Shown here: positions 1-8,318 of the stretch, piece after piece
Position numbering within the stretch: the first letter of the stretch is position 1
Layout of the letters: each line of letters starts with the position of its first letter
DNA from: Burkholderia cepacia ATCC 25416
GTDB lineage: Bacteria; Pseudomonadota; Gammaproteobacteria; Burkholderiales; Burkholderiaceae
Direction: 5' to 3'
NCBI RefSeq assembly: GCF_001411495.1
Contig: NZ_CP012982.1
Span: forward strand, 496,001-560,000
DNA length: 64,000 nucleotides
Notes under the pieces: model-generated
Seen by the model: the letters and a program-made list of their open reading frames with translations, nothing else
What the model was told of the DNA's origin: nothing
The model's database searches: none
Program-made: the position numbers and the translations under genes

Positions 1-180
1 GACGGCTCGTACGGCATCCCCGAAGACATCATCTACGGCGTGCCGGTCGTGTGCGAAAACGGCGAGTACAAGCGCATCGAAGGCCTGGAAATCGACGCCT
101 TCTCGCGCGAGAAGATGGACGGCACGCTGGCCGAGCTGCTCGAAGAGCGCGATGGCGTTGCCCACCTGCTGAAGAACTAA
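1..180 (+). CDS. mdh: Malate dehydrogenase, C-terminal end (partial)
   Basis: The first 59 codons of the window are the 3' end of a gene entering from the left, in frame 1 and ending in TAA. The peptide carries [20 protein letters not shown] and finishes [11 protein letters not shown], which I recognise as the C-terminus of Burkholderia Mdh (about 327 residues when complete). The enzyme interconverts malate and oxaloacetate with NAD in the cytoplasm as the last step of the TCA cycle. It heads the TCA-related block that continues with a CitE-like lyase, prpD and acnA. The promoter and N-terminus lie outside the window. Confidence 0.95.
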   Translation, partial: DGSYGIPEDIIYGVPVVCENGEYKRIEGLEIDAFSREKMDGTLAELLEERDGVAHLLKN

Positions 181-196
181 GCATCACGTGCCTTTG

Positions 197-220
197 CCGG
201 GCGGCTTTCGGGCCGCCCGG
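197..220 (+). terminator. Hairpin after mdh, possible weak terminator
   Basis: A perfect 9-bp stem (CCGGGCGGC / GCCGCCCGG) with a 6-nt loop lies 17 nt after the mdh stop. Only two T residues follow, so it may be a weak or Rho-assisted terminator, or an mRNA 3' stabiliser, ahead of the next gene. Confidence 0.4.
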
Positions 221-367
221 TTCCGGCCCGGGCCGGCGCCAGCCGCCGGCCCTGCCGAACGATCCGATCCGCGCCCGTTTTGCCGCCCCGCGCCCGCCGC
301 GCACCGGCCCAGAACGCGCCCGAATCCGATTTTCTCCACGTTGACCCGCTTCCCTGACGTAGACGAG

Positions 368-1375
368 ATGGCTGCGCTCACTCCTGCACAAGTGCTGTAC
401 GACGGGGCGTCCCCGCCCGCGGTCCTGCCCTGTTGCGATCACTACGCGGGCAGCGAAAAGCTGATGCGCAAGTCGCTCGCGCTGCAGGCCGAAACGGGCC
501 CCGTGTTCGACATCACGCTCGACTGCGAAGACGGCGCGGCCGTCGGCCAGGAAGCCGCGCACGCGGCACTCGTCGCCGACATGCTCGGCAGCGACGAAAA
601 CCGCTTCGGCCGCGTCGGCGTCCGCATCCACGACTTTTCCCATCCGCACTGGCGCGACGACGTGCGCATCGTGCTGCGCGCGTCGCGCGCACCCGCCTAC
701 ATCACGCTCCCGAAGATCGCGAGTGCCGCCGACGCAGCCGAAATGACCGCGTTCATCGAAGGCACGCGCCGCGAGCTCGGCATCGCGCAGCCGATCCCGG
801 TCGACGTGCTGGTCGAGACGCACGGCGCGCTCGCGCAGGCGGCCGCCCTCGCCGCGCTGCCGACGGTCGGCACGCTGAGCTTCGGGCTGATGGATTTCGT
901 CTCCGCGCACCATGGCGCGATTCCCGATGCCGCGATGCGCTCGCCCGGCCAGTTCGAGCACCCGCTCGTGCGCCGCGCGAAGCTGGAAATCGCCGCGGCC
1001 TGCCACGCGCACGGCAAGACGCCGTCGCACAACGTGACGACCGAGGTGCGCGACATGAGCGTCGTCGCCGCCGATGCACGCCGCGCGCGCGACGAATTCG
1101 CCTTCACGCGGATGTGGAGCATCCACCCCGCGCAGATCCGCCCGATCGTCGACGCATTCGCGCCGCGTACCGACGAGGTCGCGCTGGCCGCCGAGATCCT
1201 GCTGGCCGCGCAGGCCGCCGACTGGGGGCCGACGCGCCACGGTGATACGCTGCACGATCGCGCGAGCTACCGGTATTACTGGTCGGTGCTGCGCCGCGCG
1301 CGGGCCACCGGCCAGCCCGTACCGGCCGAGGCCGCGCCGCTGTTCGGCCCGGCCGCCGCGGGCAGCGCGCCGTAA
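368..1375 (+). CDS. HpcH/HpaI aldolase / citrate lyase family protein (CitE-like CoA ester lyase)
   Basis: This 335-residue protein has the CitE/HpcH TIM-barrel pattern. PAVLPCCDHYAG sits at the N-terminus, then DITLDCEDGAA with the acidic residues that bind Mg, the VLVETHGAL strand, and near the C-terminus WSIHPAQI, the usual end-of-barrel motif. Family members cleave or form C-C bonds in CoA esters such as malyl-CoA or citramalyl-CoA; the substrate here cannot be read from sequence. I chose the ATG at 368 because homology begins there, although no strong ribosome site precedes it and the frame stays open upstream. It follows mdh by 187 bases and probably belongs to the same central-carbon locus. 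Confidence 0.85.
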   Translation: MAALTPAQVLYDGASPPAVLPCCDHYAGSEKLMRKSLALQAETGPVFDITLDCEDGAAVGQEAAHAALVADMLGSDENRFGRVGVRIHDFSHPHWRDDVRIVLRASRAPAYITLPKIASAADAAEMTAFIEGTRRELGIAQPIPVDVLVETHGALAQAAALAALPTVGTLSFGLMDFVSAHHGAIPDAAMRSPGQFEHPLVRRAKLEIAAACHAHGKTPSHNVTTEVRDMSVVAADARRARDEFAFTRMWSIHPAQIRPIVDAFAPRTDEVALAAEILLAAQAADWGPTRHGDTLHDRASYRYYWSVLRRARATGQPVPAEAAPLFGPAAAGSAP

Positions 1376-1549
1376 GCGCGCGGCGCCGGCCGATACACGA
1401 GTTTCATGCATTCGACGACACGCGAACCGGATAGAGGTTTGCGAAACGACAAAAAACGTAACGGAGCCCGAAAACCTGATATGTACGCGGCCAAATAGGT
1501 GAAAATAGCGGCCGCTGCGCGCTTTCGGGGCGCGTGCAGTTTCAAACCG

Positions 1550-1570
1550 GCCGGCAATTCGATTGCCGGC
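1550..1570 (+). other. Perfect hairpin in the leader of the next gene
   Basis: GCCGGCAAT, a 3-nt loop and ATTGCCGGC form a 9-bp perfect stem 34 nt before the start of the exported protein gene. No T-run follows. It may be a terminator of the preceding gene or a structured 5' leader. Confidence 0.35.
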
Positions 1571-1604
1571 CCTTGTCAACTGATTATCGAAAGGTTCTGA
1601 CTCC

Positions 1605-2120
1605 ATGAAGAAACTCCTGATCGCTACCGCCATCGGCGCCTTGTCCGCCACGATGCTGGTGTCGGCTCCGAGCGCGTTTGCCCAGGGTACGACCACCACG
1701 ACCGCGAAGAAGGCAACGGCCAAGCGCCCGGCGCCGGCCAAGCGCATCATCCCGCGCAGCAAGAAGGCACAGGCACGCGCCGCAGCCAAGGTCGATCCGG
1801 TACCGGACGGCGCGGTCAAGTGGTCCTGCAAGGAAGGTCTGTCGTTCGACCTCGCCGGCGACATGAAGCGCGACCAGGTGGTCACGGTTCACTGGGCGAA
1901 GAAGAACTACAAGCTGCCGCGTCAGGCCACGACGACGGGCGCGGACACGTTCTACGATCCGGCAGCAGGCTTCAAGCTGATCGTGATCCCGACCAAGGCG
2001 ATGCTGTTCTCCGACGCAAACGGCGGCGAGCGCCTCGCGGACGAATGCGTGACGCCGGAAATGGCACAAGGCACGCCGGCACCGACGCAGTCGAACGAGC
2101 TGAAGCCGGCAACGAACTAA
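1605..2120 (+). CDS. Exported lysine/alanine-rich protein with possible MliC-like domain
   Basis: The 171-residue product starts with a clear signal peptide ([20 protein letters not shown], cleavage probably after AFA near residue 26). A K/A/T/P-rich, probably disordered linker follows to about residue 62, then a compact domain with two cysteines (WSC near 74 and ADEC near 148). The pattern of a Cys followed by short strands, a Y.L segment and a glycine-rich turn resembles the C-type lysozyme inhibitor fold (MliC/PliC), but the match is weak and this is inference. A GAAAGG ribosome site lies about 8 nt before the ATG. The gene ends only 22 nt before prpD, so the two are probably co-transcribed, an odd partner for a metabolic gene. 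Confidence 0.75.
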   Translation: MKKLLIATAIGALSATMLVSAPSAFAQGTTTTTAKKATAKRPAPAKRIIPRSKKAQARAAAKVDPVPDGAVKWSCKEGLSFDLAGDMKRDQVVTVHWAKKNYKLPRQATTTGADTFYDPAAGFKLIVIPTKAMLFSDANGGERLADECVTPEMAQGTPAPTQSNELKPATN

Positions 2121-2142
2121 GCGCGTTCCCATCGGCCCCTCG

Positions 2143-3594
2143 ATGTCCGCCCCGGTCTCCAACGTCCGCCCTGCTCCGGATACGGTACTCGTCGATATCG
2201 TCGACTACGTGCTGAATGCCGGCATCGACAGCGCGCTCGCGCTGGAGACGGCGCGTCATTGCCTGATCGACACGCTCGGATGCGGACTCGAGGCGCTGTC
2301 CTACCCTGCCTGCACCAAGCTGCTCGGCCCCGTCGTGCCCGGCACGATCGTGCCGAACGGCGCGAAGGTGCCCGGCACGTCCTTCCAGCTCGATCCCGTC
2401 CAGGCCGCGTTCGGCATCGGCGCGATGATCCGCTGGCTGGACTTCAACGACACCTGGCTCGCCGCCGAATGGGGCCATCCGTCCGACAACCTCGGCGGCA
2501 TCCTGGCGACGGCCGACTGGCTCTCCCGCACGGCCGTCGCGGCCGGCAGGAAGCCGCTCACGATGCGCGACGTGCTGGTCGCGATGATCCAGGCCCACGA
2601 GATCCAGGGCTGCCTCGCACTCGAGAATTCGTTCAATGCGGTCGGGCTCGACCACGTGCTGCTCGTGAAGGTCGCATCGACGGCCGTCGTCGGCCGGCTG
2701 CTCGGGCTCACGCGCGACGAGCTGATCAACGCGGTGTCCAACGCGTTCGTCGACGGCCAGGCGCTGCGCACCTACCGCCACGCGCCGAACACGGGCTCGC
2801 GCAAATCATGGGCGGCCGGCGACGCGACCTCCCGCGCGGTGCGCCTCGCGCTGATCGCGAAAACGGGTGAAATGGGCTACCCGTCGGCACTCACCGCAAA
2901 GACCTGGGGCTTCTACGACGTGCTGTTCGACGGCAAGCCGTTCCGCTTCCAGCGCCCGTACGGCACGTACGTGATGGAAAACGTGCTGTTCAAGATCGCG
3001 TTCCCTGCCGAGTTCCACGCGCAGACGGCCGCCGAGGCCGCGCTGCAGCTGCATGCGCAGCTCGCCGCCGCGGGCCGCACGACCGACGACATCAGCCGGA
3101 TCACGATCCGCACGCATGCGGCCGCGATCCGCATCATCGACAAGCAGGGTCCGCTCGCCAATCCGGCCGACCGCGACCACTGCATCCAGTACATGGTCGC
3201 CGTGCCGCTGCTGTTCGGCCGGCTGACCGCGGCCGATTACGAAGACGCGGCCGCCGCCGATCCCCGCATCGACGCGCTGCGCGCGAAAACGGTGTGCGTC
3301 GAGGATCCGCAGTTCACGAAGGATTACCACGACCCGGACAAGCGCTCGATCGCGAATGCACTGACGATCGAGTTCACGGACGGGTCGAAACTTGCCGAAG
3401 TGGCGGTCGAATACCCGCTCGGCCATCGGCGGCGGCGTGCGGAAGGCATCCCGCTCCTGGTCGAGAAGTTCAGGACCAACCTTGCCCGCCGCTTCCCGGC
3501 AAAGCAGCAACAAGCGATTCTCGACGTGTCGCTGGACCAGGCAAAGCTCGAAGCGATGCCGGTCGATGAGTACGTCGACTTGTATGTGATATAG
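2143..3594 (+). CDS. prpD: 2-methylcitrate dehydratase (MmgE/PrpD family)
   Basis: This 483-residue protein has the length of PrpD and its recognisable blocks: [15 protein letters not shown] at the N-terminus, [20 protein letters not shown] in the first third, [15 protein letters not shown] around the middle and [15 protein letters not shown] near the end. PrpD dehydrates 2-methylcitrate to 2-methyl-cis-aconitate in propionate degradation, and some members also act on citrate. It is cytoplasmic and cofactor-independent. The gene stands 52 nt before acnA and close behind the small exported protein gene, so the aconitase next door may complete or share its reaction. No prpB, prpC or prpF is present in the window. 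Confidence 0.9.
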   Translation: MSAPVSNVRPAPDTVLVDIVDYVLNAGIDSALALETARHCLIDTLGCGLEALSYPACTKLLGPVVPGTIVPNGAKVPGTSFQLDPVQAAFGIGAMIRWLDFNDTWLAAEWGHPSDNLGGILATADWLSRTAVAAGRKPLTMRDVLVAMIQAHEIQGCLALENSFNAVGLDHVLLVKVASTAVVGRLLGLTRDELINAVSNAFVDGQALRTYRHAPNTGSRKSWAAGDATSRAVRLALIAKTGEMGYPSALTAKTWGFYDVLFDGKPFRFQRPYGTYVMENVLFKIAFPAEFHAQTAAEAALQLHAQLAAAGRTTDDISRITIRTHAAAIRIIDKQGPLANPADRDHCIQYMVAVPLLFGRLTAADYEDAAAADPRIDALRAKTVCVEDPQFTKDYHDPDKRSIANALTIEFTDGSKLAEVAVEYPLGHRRRRAEGIPLLVEKFRTNLARRFPAKQQQAILDVSLDQAKLEAMPVDEYVDLYVI

Positions 3595-3646
3595 CCGTCA
3601 GATACAGGACTATTTGTTTCCTAGCCTTAAACCCAGGAAAATCACC

Positions 3647-6364
3647 ATGGCCCACAATCTCCACAAGACCCTCAAGGAATTCGACAGCGGTTCCGGCAAA
3701 GGCAAGTTCTACTCGCTGCCGCAGCTCGGCAAGGAACTGAAGACGAAGATCGAACGCCTGCCGGTGTCGATCCGTATCGTGCTCGAGTCCGTGCTGCGCA
3801 ACTACGACGGCAAGAAGATCACCGAAGAGCACATCGAGCAGCTCGCGAACTGGAAGCCGACCGCGAAGCGCGTCGACGAGATTCCGTTCGTGGTGTCGCG
3901 CGTCGTGCTGCAGGACTTCACGGGCGTGCCGCTGCTCGCCGACATCGCGGCCATGCGCGGCGTCGCGGAGCGCACGGGCAAGAACCCGAAGAAGATCGAG
4001 CCGCTGGTTCCGGTCGACCTCGTCGTCGACCACTCGGTCCAGATCGACTACTTCCGCCAGAAGGACGCGCTCGACCTGAACATGAAACTGGAATTCCAGC
4101 GCAACAACGAGCGCTACCAGTTCATGAAGTGGGGCATGCAGGCATTCGACACGTTCAAGGTCGTGCCGCCGGGCGTCGGCATCGTCCACCAGGTGAACCT
4201 CGAATACCTCGCGCGCGGCGTCCACAAGAAGGCGGACGGCGGCGACACCGTGTACTACCCGGACACCCTCGTCGGCACGGACAGCCACACGACGATGATC
4301 AACGGCATCGGCGTGGTCGGCTGGGGCGTGGGCGGCATCGAGGCGGAAGCCGGCATGCTCGGCCAGCCGGTGTACTTCCTGACGCCGGACGTCGTCGGCG
4401 TCGAGCTGAAGGGCAAGCTGCGCGAAGGCGTGACGGCCACCGACCTGGTGCTGACGATCACCGAAATGCTGCGCAAGGAGAAGGTCGTCGGCAAGTTCGT
4501 CGAGTTCTTCGGCGAAGGCACGAAATCGCTGTCGCTGCCGGATCGCGCGACGATCGGCAACATGGCGCCGGAATACGGCGCGACGATGGGCTTCTTCCCG
4601 GTCGACGAAAAGACGATCGACTACTTCGAAGGCACGGGCCGCACGAAGGCGGAAATCGCCGCGTTCGAGAACTACTTCAAGGCGCAGAAGCTGTTCGGGA
4701 TCCCGAAGGCCGGCGACATCGACTACACGAAGGTCGTGACGCTGGATCTGACGACGGTCGCCCCGTCGCTGGCCGGCCCGAAGCGCCCGCAGGACCGCAT
4801 CGAGATCGGCAACGTCAAGTCGACGTTCACCGACCTGTTCTCGAAGCCGGTCGCGGAAAACGGCTTCGCGAAGAAGGCGGACGACCTGGGCACGCAGTAC
4901 ACGACGAGCAACGGCGTCGACGTGAAGAACGGCGACATCCTGATCGCCGCGATCACGTCGTGCACGAACACGTCGAACCCGAGCGTGCTGCTGGCCGCCG
5001 GCCTGCTCGCGAAGAAGGCGGTCGAGGCCGGCCTCACGGTCGATCCGAAGATCAAGACCTCGCTCGCGCCGGGATCGCGCATCGTCACCGAGTACCTGAC
5101 GAAGACGGGCCTGCTGCCCTACCTGTCGAAGCTCGGTTTCGAAGTCGCGGCGTATGGCTGCACGACCTGTATCGGCAACGCGGGCGACCTGACGCCGGAG
5201 CTGAACGAAGCGATCACGAAGAACGACATCGTCGCGGCAGCCGTGCTGTCGGGCAACCGTAACTTCGAAGCGCGTATCCACCCGAACATCCGCGCGAACT
5301 TCCTCGCGTCGCCGCCGCTCGTCGTCGCGTACGCGATCGCCGGCAACATCACGCGCGACCTGATGACCGAGCCGGTCGGCAAGGGCAAGGGCGGCCGCGA
5401 CATCTACCTCGGCGACATCTGGCCGACGAGCGACGAAATCCACGCGCTGCTCAAGTTCGCGCTCGATCCGAAGAAGTTCGAGGACAACTACTCGAAGCTG
5501 ACCAAGAAGGGCGACCTCTGGAGCAAGATCGAGGGCGAATCGGGCCAAGTCTACGACTGGCCGAAGTCGACCTACATCGCCGAGCCGCCGTTCTTCGGCA
5601 ACGACTTCTCGATGGAGCCGGCTGCATCGATCCCGACGGTCAAGGGCGCGCGCGCACTGGGCATCTTCGGTGACTCGGTCACGACCGACCACATCAGCCC
5701 GGCAGGCTCGATCAAGGAAGACTCGCCGGCGGGCAAGTGGCTGAAGGAAAACGGCGTGCAGAAGGCCGACTTCAACAGCTACGGCTCGCGCCGCGGCAAC
5801 CACGACGTGATGATGCGCGGTACGTTCGCGAACGTCCGGATCAAGAACCTGATGATCCCGGCGAAGGCGGACGGCACGCGCGTCGAAGGCGGCCTGACGA
5901 TCCACCAGCCGAGCGGCGAACAGCAGTCGATCTACGACGCGGCGATGCAGTACGTCGCGGCCGACACGCCGACCGTCGTGTTCGCGGGCGAAGAATACGG
6001 CACGGGCTCGTCGCGCGACTGGGCCGCGAAGGGCACGCAGCTGCTCGGCGTGAAGGCCGTGATCGCACGCAGCTTCGAGCGTATCCACCGCTCGAACCTG
6101 GTCGGCATGGGCGTGCTGCCGCTGCAGTTCAAGGGCTCGGACAGCGTCCAGTCGCTCGGCATCACCGGCGACGAGACGTTCGACATCGAAGGCCTCGGCG
6201 ACGACTTCAAGCCGCAGCAGGACGTCACGCTCGTGATCAACCGCAAGAACGGCGAAACGCAGCGCGTGCAGGTCCTGCTGCGCATCGATACGCCGATCGA
6301 AGTCGACTACTACAAGCACGGCGGTATCCTGCCGTTCGTGCTGCGCTCGCTGCTCGCAGCGTAA
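3647..6364 (+). CDS. acnA: Aconitate hydratase A
   Basis: The 905-residue product is a full-length AcnA/IRP-type aconitase. The three cysteines that hold the 4Fe-4S cluster are at 439 ([10 protein letters not shown]) and at 505 and 508 (YGCTTCIGN). The swivel domain carries [16 protein letters not shown] and [16 protein letters not shown]. It isomerises citrate and isocitrate in the TCA cycle and may hydrate 2-methyl-cis-aconitate with PrpD. The ATG at 3647 has AGGAAA seven nt upstream and gives the expected N-terminus MAHNLHKTL; an in-frame TTG at 3614 lies upstream but lacks a ribosome site. A strong terminator follows at 6422, ending this block. Confidence 0.97.
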   Translation: MAHNLHKTLKEFDSGSGKGKFYSLPQLGKELKTKIERLPVSIRIVLESVLRNYDGKKITEEHIEQLANWKPTAKRVDEIPFVVSRVVLQDFTGVPLLADIAAMRGVAERTGKNPKKIEPLVPVDLVVDHSVQIDYFRQKDALDLNMKLEFQRNNERYQFMKWGMQAFDTFKVVPPGVGIVHQVNLEYLARGVHKKADGGDTVYYPDTLVGTDSHTTMINGIGVVGWGVGGIEAEAGMLGQPVYFLTPDVVGVELKGKLREGVTATDLVLTITEMLRKEKVVGKFVEFFGEGTKSLSLPDRATIGNMAPEYGATMGFFPVDEKTIDYFEGTGRTKAEIAAFENYFKAQKLFGIPKAGDIDYTKVVTLDLTTVAPSLAGPKRPQDRIEIGNVKSTFTDLFSKPVAENGFAKKADDLGTQYTTSNGVDVKNGDILIAAITSCTNTSNPSVLLAAGLLAKKAVEAGLTVDPKIKTSLAPGSRIVTEYLTKTGLLPYLSKLGFEVAAYGCTTCIGNAGDLTPELNEAITKNDIVAAAVLSGNRNFEARIHPNIRANFLASPPLVVAYAIAGNITRDLMTEPVGKGKGGRDIYLGDIWPTSDEIHALLKFALDPKKFEDNYSKLTKKGDLWSKIEGESGQVYDWPKSTYIAEPPFFGNDFSMEPAASIPTVKGARALGIFGDSVTTDHISPAGSIKEDSPAGKWLKENGVQKADFNSYGSRRGNHDVMMRGTFANVRIKNLMIPAKADGTRVEGGLTIHQPSGEQQSIYDAAMQYVAADTPTVVFAGEEYGTGSSRDWAAKGTQLLGVKAVIARSFERIHRSNLVGMGVLPLQFKGSDSVQSLGITGDETFDIEGLGDDFKPQQDVTLVINRKNGETQRVQVLLRIDTPIEVDYYKHGGILPFVLRSLLAA

Positions 6365-6421
6365 GCGCCCTGCCTTTGCAGGTGCCGCAGCCGCCTCGCG
6401 GCGGTTGCGGCCGATTTGGAT

Positions 6422-6448
6422 GCCCGACCTCGTGTCGGGCTTTTTTTT
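6422..6448 (+). terminator. Rho-independent terminator of acnA
   Basis: GCCCGAC, a CTCGT loop and GTCGGGC make a perfect 7-bp stem followed by eight T residues. A second G/C-rich hairpin sits just before it. It ends + strand transcription before the convergent DUF1801 gene. Confidence 0.93.
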
Positions 6449-6488
6449 GCCTGCGCGCGTTACGCAATGTTACCGATTGTCAGGCTCG

Positions 6489-6920
6489 TCACGCCGCCTT
6501 GTCGCCGCGCTCCTTCGCGCCCGCTCCTCGTGCGTTCTTCTTCAAGTGGGTGCGGTTGTATTCGATCGCCGCGCGCACGAGATTCTTCAGCGCCCGCTTG
6601 TCGAGCCGGTCGCCTTCGAACAGGTCGATCGCGCGTCGCGCATTGCCGTCGAGGCCATCGTTGAACAGCTTGTCGGGATCGGGCAACTGCGCGCCGTGCA
6701 TGAAGGTCAGCTTCACCTTGCCCTTGTGCGCGTTCGCCACCGCGATCATCCCGTCGCACGACCATACGGGGCTGCCCATCCACTTCCATTCCTCGACGAT
6801 GCCCGCTTGCGCGGCGAGGATCGTCTGGCGCAGGTCGGCGAAGGTCTTGCCGCGCCAGTCGGCGATGCCGGCGATCAGCGCGTCGATGCGCTCCGACGGC
6901 GTGAGGTCCGTTGCGTTCAT
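6489..6920 (-). CDS. DUF1801 domain protein
   Basis: This 143-residue protein has the DUF1801 (YdhG-like) pattern: a central VEEWKWMGSPVWSCDGMI, then KGKVKLTFMHGAQLPDP and a C-terminal helix. A lysine-rich tail follows. The fold is small and its biochemical role is unknown. Its ATG overlaps the stop of the upstream SRPBCC gene by four bases (ATGA), which suggests translational coupling. It is the last gene of an ArsR-controlled three-gene operon, an arrangement common for this family. It ends convergent with acnA. Confidence 0.87.
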   Translation of the reverse strand: MNATDLTPSERIDALIAGIADWRGKTFADLRQTILAAQAGIVEEWKWMGSPVWSCDGMIAVANAHKGKVKLTFMHGAQLPDPDKLFNDGLDGNARRAIDLFEGDRLDKRALKNLVRAAIEYNRTHLKKNARGAGAKERGDKAA

Positions 6921-7348
6921 GCGCGGGCCTCCGTGCCTTCGTCGGGACGTGCCAGCACCTGTTCGAGCGCATCGAGGAACCGCACCCAGCCATGCTGCGC
7001 ACCGCGGTATGCCTGCTCCTGGTCCGTGCGGAAGCCCACCTGCTCCATCCGCAGGTGCGTGCCGGCCGGCGTCGGCGTGAGCGTCCACGTGACGACGCTT
7101 TCGAGGCCGTACGCGGCCCACGTATAGGACAGCACGCGCGCCGGCTCGATCGTCAGGACCTTGCAGTCGACCGAGCCCCAGTCGGCGCGGAAGCTGAAGG
7201 CGCGGCCCGCGACGGGTTCGAAGTCGCTCTTCATCAGCCACGCCTCGATCAGGTGCGGTTGCGTGAGCGCGCGCCAGATCTTCTCCGGTGGATGAGGCAG
7301 TTCCCGGTCGACGACGACGGAGCGCGTTTCGGTGGTGGCCTGGTTCAT
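6917..7348 (-). CDS. SRPBCC / AHSA1-like domain protein
   Basis: The 143-residue product shows the START-like AHSA1 signature: an N-terminal strand, then PHPPEKIWRALTQPHLIEAW, a middle with GSVDCKVLTIEP and SYTWAA, and a long C-terminal helix (GWVRFLDALEQVL). Such proteins form a deep hydrophobic pocket and are thought to bind small ligands; many sit with ArsR regulators, as here. The start codon overlaps the stop of the ArsR gene by one base, and the stop overlaps the DUF1801 start by four bases, so the three are one transcript. The ligand is unknown. Confidence 0.88.
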   Translation of the reverse strand: MNQATTETRSVVVDRELPHPPEKIWRALTQPHLIEAWLMKSDFEPVAGRAFSFRADWGSVDCKVLTIEPARVLSYTWAAYGLESVVTWTLTPTPAGTHLRMEQVGFRTDQEQAYRGAQHGWVRFLDALEQVLARPDEGTEARA

Positions 7349-7671
7349 TACTGGTCCATCCTTTTCAGAAGATCTTCGAGGGCATCGAACCGGTTCTGCC
7401 AGAAGCCGGCCATCTGGCTCGTCCAGTCGATCAGCGGGGCCAGCGCTTGCGGCTGCGCGCTGTAGTGCGTCTGCCGGCCTTCGTGACGGTCGTTCACGAG
7501 CCCGGCCTGCTTCAGTACGCCGAGATGCTTCGACACGGCCGGCTGCGAGACGCCCGCATGGGCCGTCAGCGCGGCGACCGTCAGCTCGCCGTCCGCGCAC
7601 AGCCGCTCGAAGAGCGCGCGGCGGGTGGGATCGGCCAGCGTCCGGAAAAGCATGTCGTGATCGGTCTGCAT
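7348..7671 (-). CDS. ArsR-family transcriptional regulator
   Basis: This 107-residue winged-helix protein begins MQTDHDMLFRTLADPTRRAL. The helix-turn-helix is at about residues 30-55 (VSQPAVSKHLGVLKQAGLV), followed by the wing (RHEGRQTHY). It has none of the CxC cysteine pairs of metal-sensing ArsR proteins, so it is more likely one of the SRPBCC-associated, non-metal ArsR repressors. I took the ATG at 7671. A perfect inverted repeat lies 9 nt upstream and probably serves as its own operator, making the operon autoregulated. Confidence 0.92.
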   Translation of the reverse strand: MQTDHDMLFRTLADPTRRALFERLCADGELTVAALTAHAGVSQPAVSKHLGVLKQAGLVNDRHEGRQTHYSAQPQALAPLIDWTSQMAGFWQNRFDALEDLLKRMDQ

Positions 7672-7680
7672 GTCGTTCAA

Positions 7681-7706
7681 AATCCATAACCCGTTGGTTA
7701 TGGATT
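7681..7706 (-). promoter_or_regulatory. Perfect palindromic operator in front of the ArsR operon
   Basis: AATCCATAACC and GGTTATGGATT form an 11-bp perfect inverted repeat around a CGTT spacer, 9 nt upstream of the ArsR start. The ATAACC...GGTTAT core is the shape expected for an ArsR/SRPBCC-type dimer. Its position over the probable transcription start suggests autorepression. Confidence 0.8.
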
Positions 7707-7710
7707 GAAG

Positions 7711-8185
7711 AATAGCCGCCGGTCGACGCGCGTCAAGGCGGAATTTCACGAACGGCGTCGTGCAATCCGGTGCGGGCCTGCCGTCCGTCGCGCCGGCGCG
7801 CGCCTGCGTCCGAATTCGAGCGTTTCCTCTAATCCGCATCTGCGACACGCGATCCGAAAGCCGCCTGCAAGACTGCCCGACGTGCTGTTCCACAGTTCGG
7901 GAAACGTTTGCGTTCGACCGGCCCCTTTTTTGTGCACGTGCGAATCCGTTCCTGCCGCATCGCTTCGTTTGACCACATAGTGCGACGCGGCATGCGGCAA
8001 CGACCGGTCGCGCGCCACGCGTTCACGCGTCGATCCACTCCGCGATCGCGCATGTTCCAACGCCGTGACGAGCGACTCGTGCGTGCGAACGTCGCGCATT
8101 GCCGCGCCGTCGTGCCGCGAACCGGTTCCGTTCGCCACGCCCGCGATCGTCTGCGCATACGACGCAGCGCGTGCACGCTCACGCC
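7711..8185. other. Non-coding stretch between the ArsR operon and the S53 protease
   Basis: No frame here has a start with a ribosome site or protein-like composition; all open frames are rich in Arg/Ser/Ala and look like noise from GC-rich DNA. I see no tRNA or terminator. The stretch may hold the protease promoter near its right end. Confidence 0.5.
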
Positions 8186-8189
8186 CCGA

Positions 8190-8278
8190 TGTCAGAACTG
8201 ACAGCTATGGAAACTGGCAGCTACCTGAACGGTAGCGACGCCCTACGCTCGTCACCGCTCGCGACCCCACAAGGGTCG
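8190..8278 (+). promoter_or_regulatory. Structured leader upstream of the S53 protease
   Basis: Three hairpins stand in a row: TGTCAG-AA-CTGACA (8190-8203), GCTACC-TGAAC-GGTAGC (8220-8236) and CGACCC-CACAA-GGGTCG (8262-8278). Overlapping them is an imperfect direct repeat, AACTGACAGCTA at 8196 and AACTGGCAGCTA at 8212, 11 of 12 bases alike with a 16-nt period. The first palindrome resembles a LuxR-type box in shape. It could be a regulator-binding region or an RNA element; I recognise no known riboswitch. Confidence 0.45.
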
Positions 8279-8318
8279 AGGGCTCCAGCAACGTCGTCTC
8301 TCCTAAAAAGGACTCCCG

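Noticed and set aside
3470..6319. Long open frame on the - strand opposite acnA
   Set aside because: It is very rich in Arg, Val, Asp and His with no family pattern, and is the antisense shadow of a highly biased GC-rich gene.
7760..8200. Small open frames between the ArsR operon and the S53 gene
   Set aside because: All are Arg/Ser/Pro-rich, overlap each other on both strands and lack ribosome sites.
8190..8278. Known riboswitch in the S53 leader
   Set aside because: I looked for the conserved cores of c-di-GMP, TPP, cobalamin, glycine and SAH riboswitches and found none.
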